Shown: in pieces, positions 41,333 through 49,739 of the stretch
Layout of the letters: every line of letters begins with the position of its first letter
How positions within the stretch are numbered: position 1 is the stretch's first letter
Assembly (NCBI GenBank): GCA_001771065.1
Contig: MESQ01000038.1
Coordinates: 62,001 to 126,000, forward strand
Length of the DNA: 64,000 nt
Direction of reading: 5' to 3'
DNA from: Burkholderiales bacterium RIFOXYD12_FULL_59_19
GTDB lineage: Bacteria; Pseudomonadota; Gammaproteobacteria; Burkholderiales; Burkholderiaceae_C
Notes under the pieces: generated by a model
Seen by the model: only the letters and a program-made list of their open reading frames with translations
The model's database searches: none
Told to the model about the DNA's origin: nothing
Translations under genes and position numbers: made by a program

Positions 41333-41967
41333 GACGCGGTCGCTTTGACATTGCCGGTTTTGGGCACCGGCGCCATTTCTACACGCCGATTTTGCGCGCG
41401 CGCTGCCTCGTCGCTGTTCGGGGCGACCGGCTGCTCGGCACCAAAGGCGGCGGCGAACACCAGCGACGATGGCATGCCTTCGTCAATCAAGGCCCGCGTG
41501 ACGGTCAGGGCGCGCTGGGCCGACAACTCCCAGTTGTCCACAAAACGTGCGTTGCCATCGCGGATGGACCGATCATCGGTAAAGCCGCTCACCATCAGCA
41601 GTTCATCACGCGAGGCCAGATAAGCCCGCAACGGGCTGACCAAACTGTTGAGCAGTTGCCGCCCCTGCGGCTGCAGCTGGTCAGAATTCAACGAGAACAA
41701 GACGCGCCCGCTGATACCAATGCGCCCATTGTTCAAGGTGATGCGCCCTGTGGCCAGCGGAATCGCCAGGGCTCTTTCAAGCGTCATGCGACGCTGCTCT
41801 TCCACCTGACGTTTGTTGATCTCGGTTTTCAGGTTGGCGGCCAACTCCAGCTGGACGCCCAGCACGCCGACAAGGATCAGTACAAACGCCCCCAACAGGC
41901 CCGACATCAGGTCACCAAAAACAGCCCAGACCGGCGCCGTTTGCGCAATACCGTCATGGTCTTCCAT
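41329..41967 (-). CDS. OmpA/MotB-like protein with charged N-terminal membrane helix
   Basis: 212 residues. One membrane helix (residues about 13-38) carries Asp19 in VWAVFGDLMSGLLGAFVLILVGV, the place of the proton-binding Asp of MotB and ZorB. A short helical linker leads to an OmpA peptidoglycan-binding domain (about 85-200): ISGRVLFSLNSDQLQPQGRQLL, VSGFTDDRSI, NWELSAQRALTVTRALI and RRVEM. It should anchor the complex to the cell wall. Its ATG shares one base with the TAA of the DUF802 gene (TAATG). Confidence 0.85.
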   Translation of the reverse strand: MEDHDGIAQTAPVWAVFGDLMSGLLGAFVLILVGVLGVQLELAANLKTEINKRQVEEQRRMTLERALAIPLATGRITLNNGRIGISGRVLFSLNSDQLQPQGRQLLNSLVSPLRAYLASRDELLMVSGFTDDRSIRDGNARFVDNWELSAQRALTVTRALIDEGMPSSLVFAAAFGAEQPVAPNSDEAARAQNRRVEMAPVPKTGNVKATAS

Positions 41968-43643
41968 TAGCTCACCTCTTCAGCCAAGCGTGCTTGCCGC
42001 GCGGGCAGTTGGCGCAGCGCTTCAAATATTTCTTTTTGCGACATCAGGCTGAGGTCAATGATTTCCCGCGCCTGGGCCACGTAATAGGCCAGCTGGTCGT
42101 CGCTGCGCGCCATCGATTTGTCCATGGCCGCCTCAATACGCTGCAAATTGCCAATCAGCTTGTCGTTGGCCTCATTGAAGGACTGCACCGCAAACCCGAA
42201 GGCGTCGCTCAAGCTCGAGACTTCCAGCGCGCTGCTGCTGACCTCTGCGGCGCAGTGACTGACATGATCGGCCATACCCGCGAGCTTGTTGGTCTCCTGG
42301 CTGATCTGCCCGGCAAATTGGCTGCCGGCCTGGTTGAGCGCTGCCGCCGAAGACGCCACCAGCGCATCGATCACCGCGCGCTGTTCCTGCGATGACTGGT
42401 TGATGGTCGCAAGCAGGGCATTCAGCGCGGTCATGATGTGGCTGCGCTCTTGCAGCAATTCGTTGTCGCGCGCAAGGCTGTTAGAGAGCTGCTGGCGCAG
42501 TTGCCCGATCACTTCGGCGGCAACGCGCGGCGCTTCTGCTGCGGCATCCATCAGCCGGGTGAGCTCGGCCAGGGTGCGGCTGGCGTTGGCCTGCGCCTGC
42601 TCGTTGATTTCCTGTGCCGTCTGAGCCAGCGTGCTGCACACCTGCTGCTGCTGTGCCAGCGCCTGGGCACCCAGCCGTTCAGAGAGCCCATCGAGTTGCT
42701 GTTGTGCGGCATCGGTCACGCGCTGGTGCAGCGCCCGCGCCTCCTGGGCCACGCCAGCCATGGTGGCTTCGACCACTGGCTTGATGCTTTCGCCGACCAG
42801 CCGGGCGCTTTGGGCCAAACTGGTCTTGAGCGACTGGTCGATCGAGGTGGCCAGGTCGGTGTAAACACCTTTCACTTCGCTGTGAAAACTGTCCTGATTG
42901 CTCAGCAAGCGGTCATTGACCTGCTGGCTCATACGTTCCATCTGCACCATGAGCACCTGTAATTGGCCCACCACCTCGGGCAGGGCCAGGGCTTGAAACT
43001 GCAGCGCCCGGTAGGCTTCCCGGCGCTGGTGTGCCAAAGAAAAACCGCGCAATGTTGTCGCTATTTTGGTATCGAGCCGTTGCGCCGCCTGCCCCCGTTC
43101 GCGGCGGCTGAGGACCGACATCAGGCCCAGCATGGCCGACGTGGCCACACCCGCCACCGAGGTGCCAAATGCCAGCCCCAGGCCCTTGATCGGGGCCGCC
43201 AGTGCCGCCCGGATGGCCTGTAAATCAGTGCTGCCCTCGAGCGAAAATGCGGCCCCATTGAGGGTGACGACCATGCCCAAAAAGGTACCCAGCATGCCCA
43301 ACATCACCAGCAGCCCAACCAGATAAGGTGTCAGTGCCGGGCCAGGCAAGCCGACGCGCTCGCCTTCGATACGCAGGCGCACCGGGTTCTGCAGTGCGGG
43401 ATGGACCCCGTCAAGCCAGTCAGCCAAGTCCGGCAATGGCTCAGGAACCGTGTCAAGCGCGGTGGCCAAGGTGGCGCTGGCCTGTCGAAACTGGCGCAAT
43501 TCGAGCGCGCCGACCCCATAGACCGCAGCGATCACGGCCGTCATCCCCAGCGCCAGACCTGGTGCGCCAACAAACCCGGCGCCGACCCAAACCACCACGA
43601 TCGCGCCCAACAAAAAGGCGCCCGCAAACAAATTTTTATTCAT
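41967..43643 (-). CDS. DUF802 protein, MotA/TolQ/ZorA-like with long coiled-coil tail
   Basis: 558 residues. Two N-terminal helices (about 4-46), then at about 105-180 the MotA/ExbB core VGLLVMLGMLGTFLGMVVTLNG ... PIKGLGLAFGTSVAGVATSAMLGLMSVL, with the Gly-Thr-Phe pattern also seen in ZorA. Residues about 200-540 are a long, almost continuous helical/coiled-coil tail rich in Q, A and L, resembling chemoreceptor tails. This is the stator plus intracellular tail layout of Zorya ZorA. It overlaps the DUF3348 gene by 8 bp and the OmpA gene by one base. Function unknown; ion-driven mechanical work is inference. Confidence 0.82.
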   Translation of the reverse strand: MNKNLFAGAFLLGAIVVVWVGAGFVGAPGLALGMTAVIAAVYGVGALELRQFRQASATLATALDTVPEPLPDLADWLDGVHPALQNPVRLRIEGERVGLPGPALTPYLVGLLVMLGMLGTFLGMVVTLNGAAFSLEGSTDLQAIRAALAAPIKGLGLAFGTSVAGVATSAMLGLMSVLSRRERGQAAQRLDTKIATTLRGFSLAHQRREAYRALQFQALALPEVVGQLQVLMVQMERMSQQVNDRLLSNQDSFHSEVKGVYTDLATSIDQSLKTSLAQSARLVGESIKPVVEATMAGVAQEARALHQRVTDAAQQQLDGLSERLGAQALAQQQQVCSTLAQTAQEINEQAQANASRTLAELTRLMDAAAEAPRVAAEVIGQLRQQLSNSLARDNELLQERSHIMTALNALLATINQSSQEQRAVIDALVASSAAALNQAGSQFAGQISQETNKLAGMADHVSHCAAEVSSSALEVSSLSDAFGFAVQSFNEANDKLIGNLQRIEAAMDKSMARSDDQLAYYVAQAREIIDLSLMSQKEIFEALRQLPARQARLAEEVS

Positions 43644-44412
43644 TGATGTTGTGTTTTCTAAGTATCAAATCCTGCTGCAGGGCTTCCATCAAGCCCAGCG
43701 CCGGTTGCAAACGAAGGTCCAGCTCGGCGATCAGCACGGTTTGCATGTCCTGGCAAAAACCCGCCAGCCAGCCACCCGGCTGCAACCACAGCGCCGGGTT
43801 GTCGGCCTGTTGCGTGGCCGCCAGCGCCTGCTGATGGTCAGCGTGTAATTGCCTGAAGCGTTTTTCAAGCAGTGCTGGCACTTTCAGGAGCAATTTGCTC
43901 TCGCGCTCGCACAGTATCTGGTCCATCGCGGCGTCCAGCGCGGCCAGCTTGCGTATCTCGGCCGAGGCCCGCGCCAGCACCGCGCGCACCTGCAGCCGCA
44001 GCGGATAAAGTTTGAGTTCGATCTCGCGTTGCTGCGCCAAATAGTAGCGAAGGTAGGGTGCGTAGACGGTCGCCAAGTCAGTGGGCGCATCCACTTCTGG
44101 CGCGGGCAGCTCCGCGCCGGCCCGGTTGATCGAACGTACCAGGCCTGCCCGCACCGCTGCAAAGGCCTGCCCCAGCGCCACACCCGCAGCCGCTCCGGCG
44201 ACCCCAACCAGCGGTTTAGCTTTGCTGGGGTGCTCGGTGAAGCTGGCGCTGTGCACCACGGACAGGTTAATGGCGTCGGTAAAGCTCACCCATAGACCCA
44301 GCTTTTCTGCAAAAGCAACCCCCGGCGCGACCGTCTCTAAAAGTGACAGGTCGGCCAGGGTACAAATGAGTCGGGAGCTGTGGAAGTGGGTACGCGTCAG
44401 GGCTCGCGTCAT
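43636..44412 (-). CDS. DUF3348-type protein, first gene of the motor-like cassette
   Basis: 258 residues, soluble. N-terminal HSSRLICTLADLSLLETVAPGVAFAEKLGLWVSFTDAINLSVVH fits DUF3348. The rest is helical, with LATVYAPYLRYYLAQQREIELKLYPLRLQVRAVLARASAEIRKLAALDAAMDQIL and LQPALGLMEALQQDLILRKHN. No catalytic motif is visible. No strong SD precedes ATG 44412. Cytoplasmic partner of the DUF802/OmpA pair by context only. Confidence 0.72.
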   Translation of the reverse strand: MTRALTRTHFHSSRLICTLADLSLLETVAPGVAFAEKLGLWVSFTDAINLSVVHSASFTEHPSKAKPLVGVAGAAAGVALGQAFAAVRAGLVRSINRAGAELPAPEVDAPTDLATVYAPYLRYYLAQQREIELKLYPLRLQVRAVLARASAEIRKLAALDAAMDQILCERESKLLLKVPALLEKRFRQLHADHQQALAATQQADNPALWLQPGGWLAGFCQDMQTVLIAELDLRLQPALGLMEALQQDLILRKHNINE

Positions 44413-44478
44413 GAAAAAGTGAACGGGATGATCGGATCAATGAGAGAGGGACGCGATTTTAGCGGGTGCGCAAAGCGT

Positions 44479-44513
44479 GTAGCCCGGAAGACGCGCAGCA
44501 CCATCCGGGCTAC
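44479..44513. repeat. REP-like hairpin GTAGCCCGGA ... TCCGGGCTAC
   Basis: Perfect 10-bp inverted repeat (44479-44488 and 44504-44513) around a 15-base loop. It provides the stop codon of the DUF3025 gene (TAG at 44510-44512). The core CCGGA/TCCGG is shared with the hairpin at 26952-26978. It may also act as a terminator, although no T-run follows. Confidence 0.6.
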
Positions 44514-45310
44514 AGACTGCGGGGCTCAAACGTTTTGGACGGCCGAAACACGCTGGCATCCTGGTAAAACGCAGGGTCTTCATTAGCGACCCACCAGCCG
44601 GGCACGCCCAGCACCGGCAAATGGGCAAACGGCTTGGTGGCCAGTTTATCGGCAGTGAGGTCTTGCGCCAGCCAGGCATCCATGTCGGCTGTTGTGTCGC
44701 CTGCGCCCAGCACACGATAGACATGGGCTGTGATCGATTTTCTGGGGAACACCAGCTTTTCCATCAAGGCGTGGCCAAACAAAACCAGCCGGGCCTGCTG
44801 CCAGAGCGGGCGCAAGTCAAGCAACAGACGCTGCCAGTCTTTGGCGACCAGCGCGTCCCAGACGGCGTCGGGCGCCTGCAGCAGCGCCGCATTTTCGTCA
44901 AACACCGTCAGGGCATCCCGCGCAGGACCCCGCACCGGCTGGATGCCGGTGCGCGCAATCTGCGCGGCCTGCAAGGCATTCAGGCGCAGTTTGGTCAGCG
45001 GAAACGCGTACCACACCAGCCCGTTGAAAAAGTCATGCAAGCCGTCCCGGGTCGGCACGCACCCGGTGTCAAAAATGTACTGTTCATAGGCCATGCCGGC
45101 AGGCAAGTCGCTTTGCGGCACAAAGCGCACCGGTGCCTGCCCTGCCTGGTTGAGCGCAGCGGGCTGCGCCATGCCGGCGCACACGCTGTGCGCCACCGCC
45201 TCACCGCGTTCGCGCCACGGCGCCAGCCAGGGTGCAGCCCATTCAATGGCCTGCAACGCACGGCGCGCGCCGGATATGCGGGAAAACAGGGCATGGGGGG
45301 AAGGATTCAT
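44510..45310 (-). CDS. DUF3025 family protein
   Basis: 266 residues, soluble. Family wording: RFVPQSDLPAGMAYEQYIFDTGCVPTRDGLHDFFNGLVWYAFPLTKLRLNALQAAQI, DALTVFDENAALL, LFGHALMEKLVFPRKSITAHVYRV and the end segment FAHLPVLGVPGWWVANEDPAFYQDASVFRP. The conserved H/D/E and FNGLVW pattern suggests an enzyme, but none has been characterised to my knowledge. It is transcribed in the same direction as the DUF3348 cassette, 98 bp downstream of it. Confidence 0.82.
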   Translation of the reverse strand: MNPSPHALFSRISGARRALQAIEWAAPWLAPWRERGEAVAHSVCAGMAQPAALNQAGQAPVRFVPQSDLPAGMAYEQYIFDTGCVPTRDGLHDFFNGLVWYAFPLTKLRLNALQAAQIARTGIQPVRGPARDALTVFDENAALLQAPDAVWDALVAKDWQRLLLDLRPLWQQARLVLFGHALMEKLVFPRKSITAHVYRVLGAGDTTADMDAWLAQDLTADKLATKPFAHLPVLGVPGWWVANEDPAFYQDASVFRPSKTFEPRSL

Positions 45311-45390
45311 TGGGTGGGTATTGTGGCTGCCCCGTGATCATATAAGCGCTGACCAGGCAAAATTATCGAACACGGACCATGAACCTTATA

Positions 45391-45426
45391 GGTCGGACTT
45401 CAGTCCGCCAGGTCGACTGAAGTCGA
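45391..45426. repeat. Nested palindromic REP-like element
   Basis: CGGACT-TC-AGTCCG (45394-45407) and TCGACT-GA-AGTCGA (45413-45426) are two small hairpins. In addition GACTTCAGTC (45396-45405) and GACTGAAGTC (45415-45424) pair with each other, so two alternative folds exist. It lies in the gap between the DUF3025 gene and the chemoreceptor gene. Confidence 0.55.
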
Positions 45427-45542
45427 TAACAGGCCCAGAGGCTCTGCTCATGAAACGCGCAAAGAGGACAGTCCGGAAAGCCCGCAAACGCTGCGAGTCG
45501 GAGCCAGCCATGGCGACATCTGAAAAAACTTGCGCTGCTGGC

Positions 45543-47129
45543 TCAGGCGTGTTTTGCTTGCGTGACCTTGAACGCGCTGACCACGCGTTCCAGATGCCGC
45601 GCCTGATCCTGCAGCGACTGCGCGGCCGCTGCCGCTTGCTCTACCAATGCCGCGTTTTGCTGCGTGACTTCGTTGATTTTGTCGATGGCACCGCCCACAC
45701 GCGCCATGCCGGCCGTCTGGTCAGCGCTGGCGGCCGCGATCTCGCTCATGATGGTGGTGACATGCCGGATGCTGTCGACAATGTCGTTCATGGTGCTGCC
45801 CGCTTGCTGCACCAGGCTGCTGCCGGCTTCGACCTTGGTTACGGAATCATCAATCAGGGCCTTGATTTCTTGCGCTGCATCGGCCGACCGCTTAGCCAGG
45901 CCACGCACTTCGGATGCCACCACCGCAAAGCCCCGACCTTGCTCACCTGCGCGGGCGGCTTCTACCGCCGCGTTGAGCGCCAGGATGTTGGTCTGAAACG
46001 CAATGCCGTCAATCACCGAGATGATGTCAACGATGTGTTTGGACGAGATGTTGATCGAGGCCATGGTGTCGATCACCCCCGACACCACCTCACCGCCGCG
46101 CAGCGCCACGTCGGAGGCGTTTTGCGCCATCTGGCTGGCACGGCGCGCATGCGCGGCATTCTGATTGACAGCAGCGGTAACCTCGGCCATCGAGGCCACG
46201 GTGTTTTCCAGTGAGCTAGCTTGTAATTCAGTGCGTTGTGACAAGTCCAGATTGCCGCTGGCAATGTCACTGGACGCGCTGAAAATGGTGTCGGTGCCCA
46301 CGCGCACCTGGTGCACGATGCCTTCCAGACTGGTGTTCATGTCTTTCAAGGCTTGTTCCAGTTCACCCACTTCGTTGTTGGCGCGCACTTCCACCTGCTG
46401 AGTCAGGTCGCCGGCAGCGATGCCTCGCGCCACCTGCACGCAGTATTCGAGTGGCCGGGTGACCACGCGGCGAATAAACGGGTAAATCAGCATCAGCACC
46501 GGAATGCAGGTGATGAGGGCAGCCAGAATCGATTTGAGCCGCTGGTCGGCCAAACTGGCGTTGACCTTGTTCAAGGACACTTTCATGCTAACCACACCCA
46601 ACACCGTGCCCTCTGGCACCTGATGGCAGGTGGTGCAGTCTTTGCCCAGCGAATTTTTCAGGGCCAGCGCGGGGCGCACGGCGCGCAGATATTCGCCCTT
46701 GTCGTCAGACTCCACCTGCACAATGTCCTTGCCGCCTTGCAACACCTGCTGTTCTAGTGCATCGGGCTGGCTGTCATCTTTTTCGGTGCCTGCACCAAAG
46801 ACGCGCGTGATCGCTTCGGCGCGCAGCACCCGCACATCGCGAATCGAACCAAGTTGCTTCATCTGATCAAGGAACACATCGCGCTGGGCCACAGTGCCGG
46901 TCACCATCATGCCGGTTAAGCCGGCCATGGTGGCGTCGTGCATGCTGTTTGAAAAATCTGCGGCTTGCGCCAAAGCCGCCTGGCGCGTGACATGGCCCTG
47001 CCAGATGATGACCCCAGTCCAAACGACCAGCAGCGCGACCGCAATGGTGGTCAAAAGCTGAACCCAGATTTTGTATTTGGTGGTTTGCAAGGTATTGACC
47101 CGATGTAAGTTATAGGATGCTGCGGTCAT
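45543..47129 (-). CDS. Methyl-accepting chemotaxis protein with periplasmic CxxCH haem motif
   Basis: 528 residues from ATG 47129. Membrane helices at about 22-42 and 199-217 enclose a periplasmic sensor of about 155 residues that contains C165-TT-C168-H169, a c-type haem attachment motif, in [31 protein letters not shown] domain (about 218-270) and a signalling domain follow, with the hairpin tip [20 protein letters not shown] preceded by [31 protein letters not shown]. No C-terminal CheR pentapeptide is seen. Likely senses redox state, O2, NO or another haem ligand and signals to CheA. Divergent from ilvD. Confidence 0.88.
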   Translation of the reverse strand: MTAASYNLHRVNTLQTTKYKIWVQLLTTIAVALLVVWTGVIIWQGHVTRQAALAQAADFSNSMHDATMAGLTGMMVTGTVAQRDVFLDQMKQLGSIRDVRVLRAEAITRVFGAGTEKDDSQPDALEQQVLQGGKDIVQVESDDKGEYLRAVRPALALKNSLGKDCTTCHQVPEGTVLGVVSMKVSLNKVNASLADQRLKSILAALITCIPVLMLIYPFIRRVVTRPLEYCVQVARGIAAGDLTQQVEVRANNEVGELEQALKDMNTSLEGIVHQVRVGTDTIFSASSDIASGNLDLSQRTELQASSLENTVASMAEVTAAVNQNAAHARRASQMAQNASDVALRGGEVVSGVIDTMASINISSKHIVDIISVIDGIAFQTNILALNAAVEAARAGEQGRGFAVVASEVRGLAKRSADAAQEIKALIDDSVTKVEAGSSLVQQAGSTMNDIVDSIRHVTTIMSEIAAASADQTAGMARVGGAIDKINEVTQQNAALVEQAAAAAQSLQDQARHLERVVSAFKVTQAKHA

Positions 47130-47272
47130 TTTCGCCGATTTGAAAGGCAACTTGATTTGACACACATCTGGGGCACGGTAGCACCGAACGATAATGGCCG
47201 GGCGTGCGCTGCGACCCGCCGCCGCGCATTCCAAACACTAACATTCATCGCACTTGGCGAAAGAGACGAACC

Positions 47273-49108
47273 ATGCCTGTTTACCGCTCCAAAACCTCCA
47301 CTGCCGGCCGCAACATGGCTGGCGCCCGCTCGCTCTGGCGTGCCACCGGCATGAAGGACGACGATTTTCAAAAACCCATCATCGCCGTGGTGAACTCCTT
47401 CACCCAGTTTGTCCCCGGCCATGTGCACCTCAAGGACCTGGGCCAACTGGTGGCGCGCGAGATTGAAGCGGCGGGCGGCGTGGCCAAGGAATTCAACACC
47501 ATCGCGGTGGACGACGGCATTGCCATGGGCCACGACGGCATGCTGTATTCGCTGCCGAGCCGCGACATCATTGCCGACTCGGTCGAGTACATGGTCAACG
47601 CCCATTGCGCCGATGCCATGGTGTGTATCTCCAACTGCGACAAGATCACCCCCGGCATGCTGATGGCCGCCATGCGCCTGAACATTCCGGTGGTGTTTGT
47701 GTCCGGTGGCCCGATGGAGGCCGGCAAGACCAAGCTGGGGGTCATCAAGCTCGACCTGATTGACGCCATGGTGATGGCCGCCAACCCCAATGTGTCCGAC
47801 GAGGAAGTAGCCGAAGTCGAACGCTCGGCCTGCCCCACCTGTGGCTCCTGCTCGGGCATGTTCACCGCCAATTCGATGAATTGCCTGACCGAAGCGCTGG
47901 GCCTGTCCCTGCCTGGCAATGGCACCGTGGTGGCCACCCATGTCGACCGCGAGCAACTGTTCAAACGCGCCGGTCACCTGGCGGTGGAACTGTGCAAGCG
48001 TTACTACGAGCAGGACGACGCGTCGGTGCTACCGCGCTCCATCGGTTTCAAGGCGTTTGAGAATGCCATCACGCTGGACATCGCTATGGGCGGCTCCACC
48101 AACACCATCCTGCACCTGCTGGCGATTGCGCAAGAGGCCGAGATCGATTTCACCCTGGCCGACATTGACCGCCTGTCCCGCGTGGTGCCGCAGCTGTGCA
48201 AGGTGGCCCCCAACACGCAGAAGTACCACATCGAGGACGTGCATCGCGCCGGCGGCATCATGGGCATTCTGGGCGAGCTGGACCGCGCTGGCAAGTTACA
48301 CACCGACGTGCCCACGGTGCACACCGCCACCTTGAAGGACGCGCTGGACCAGTGGGACATCATGCGCACCCAGTCGGCCGAGGTGCACAAGTTCTACATG
48401 GCCGGCCCGGCTGGCAAACCCAGCCAGGTCGCGTTCAGCCAGGCCACACGCTGGCCCAGCCTCGACACGGACCGGTCCGAGGGCTGCATCCGTTCTGGCG
48501 AACACGCGTTCTCGCAGGAAGGCGGGTTGGCGGTGCTGGTGGGCAATATTGCACTGAACGGCTGCGTGGTCAAAACCGCCGGAGTCGATGACGCGCTGAT
48601 GGTGTTTGAAGGCCCGGCCCATGTCACCGAGTCGCAGGACGAGGCGGTCGAGCATGTGCTGGGCGACCAGGTCAAGGCCGGCGACGTGGTGATCGTGCGC
48701 TACGAAGGCCCCAAGGGCGGCCCGGGCATGCAGGAAATGCTCTACCCCACGTCCTACATCAAGTCCAAGGGCCTGGGCAAAGCCTGCGCGCTGCTGACCG
48801 ATGGCCGCTTCTCGGGCGGCACCTCGGGCCTGTCGATTGGCCACGCATCGCCAGAAGCAGCCGCTGGCGGCGCCATTGGCTTGGTACGTCATGGCGACCG
48901 CATCCGCATCGACATCCCAAACCGCAGCATCAACGTGCTGCTGTCCGACGACGAGCTGGCCCGGCGCCGCGCCGAGCAAGATGCCAAAGGCTGGAAGCCC
49001 GCCCTGTCCCGCCCGCGCAAGGTCTCAAGCGCGCTCAAGGCCTACGCCAAGCTGGTCATGTCGGCTGACAAGGGCGCTGTGCGCAACCTGTCGCTGCTCG
49101 ACGACTGA
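47273..49108 (+). CDS. ilvD: Dihydroxy-acid dehydratase
   Basis: 611 residues from ATG 47273 ([26 protein letters not shown]), preceded by GAAAGAGACG. It catalyses the third common step of isoleucine/valine synthesis. The Fe-S cysteines are in [11 protein letters not shown] and [21 protein letters not shown]; also [36 protein letters not shown] and [23 protein letters not shown]. The length fits the large IlvD class with a 4Fe-4S cluster. It is unlinked from ilvBHC on the opposite strand 10 kb away. Confidence 0.95.
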   Translation: MPVYRSKTSTAGRNMAGARSLWRATGMKDDDFQKPIIAVVNSFTQFVPGHVHLKDLGQLVAREIEAAGGVAKEFNTIAVDDGIAMGHDGMLYSLPSRDIIADSVEYMVNAHCADAMVCISNCDKITPGMLMAAMRLNIPVVFVSGGPMEAGKTKLGVIKLDLIDAMVMAANPNVSDEEVAEVERSACPTCGSCSGMFTANSMNCLTEALGLSLPGNGTVVATHVDREQLFKRAGHLAVELCKRYYEQDDASVLPRSIGFKAFENAITLDIAMGGSTNTILHLLAIAQEAEIDFTLADIDRLSRVVPQLCKVAPNTQKYHIEDVHRAGGIMGILGELDRAGKLHTDVPTVHTATLKDALDQWDIMRTQSAEVHKFYMAGPAGKPSQVAFSQATRWPSLDTDRSEGCIRSGEHAFSQEGGLAVLVGNIALNGCVVKTAGVDDALMVFEGPAHVTESQDEAVEHVLGDQVKAGDVVIVRYEGPKGGPGMQEMLYPTSYIKSKGLGKACALLTDGRFSGGTSGLSIGHASPEAAAGGAIGLVRHGDRIRIDIPNRSINVLLSDDELARRRAEQDAKGWKPALSRPRKVSSALKAYAKLVMSADKGAVRNLSLLDD

Positions 49109-49282
49109 GGGCGTCGGCGCGCTCGCAATGGCGCGCCGACATCTCATGTGGGGCGCCAGGGAAACCGCAAGGACTTGACCGCAAGGCGACAGCTTCAAAA
49201 TGGGAGCAGCATAGGCTGTCAGCCAAATGGCAAGCTACCGTGGTCAAATCCAGACCTGATACACCTCTGAAGTTCCCATTCC

Positions 49283-49720
49283 ATGGCTCGCATCCAAATT
49301 CGGCTCCCCAGTCAATTCGCCTTCTCCACCGACATCACGATTTACCAGAGCCACCTGAATTACGGTGGCCACCTGGACAATGCACTGCTTCTCACCCTGG
49401 TGTCAGAGGCACGTGTCCGGTTCTTCAAGTCACTTGGCTACACCGAACTCAACGTCGAAGGTGTTGGAATCCTGGTGGCCGACGCTGCGTTGCAGTACCG
49501 CTCAGAGGCGTTTCACGGCGAGGTGATGGTTTTGCGCATGGGTGCAACCGACCTGGGTCACAAAGGTTTTGACATGGTTTGGTCAATGACCGAACAGTCA
49601 ACCCAGCGCGAGGTGACCCGAGGCAAGACTGGTATCGTCTTCTTCAACTACCCAAACCGCAAGGTGGTCCCCATGCCAGACGCCTTTCGTGACAAGCTGG
49701 TCGGGTTCAAGTCAATTTGA
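49283..49720 (+). CDS. Hotdog-fold acyl-CoA thioesterase (YbgC/4HBT-like)
   Basis: 145 residues. Hotdog-fold signature region [44 protein letters not shown], with the NYGGHLDN motif in the place of the usual active-site Asp/Asn-Gly segment. Then [40 protein letters not shown]. It probably cleaves an acyl-CoA; substrate unknown. It lies 19 bp upstream of mutS, perhaps on one transcript. Confidence 0.8.
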   Translation: MARIQIRLPSQFAFSTDITIYQSHLNYGGHLDNALLLTLVSEARVRFFKSLGYTELNVEGVGILVADAALQYRSEAFHGEVMVLRMGATDLGHKGFDMVWSMTEQSTQREVTRGKTGIVFFNYPNRKVVPMPDAFRDKLVGFKSI

Positions 49721-49739
49721 AGTTGCTAGACTTCCGCCA

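Noticed and set aside
40550-44412. Complete Zorya phage-defence system
   Set aside because: The ZorA/ZorB-like pair is present, but no ZorC, ZorD or ZorE-like helicase or nuclease is encoded nearby, and the cassette appears to be a common Burkholderiales set.
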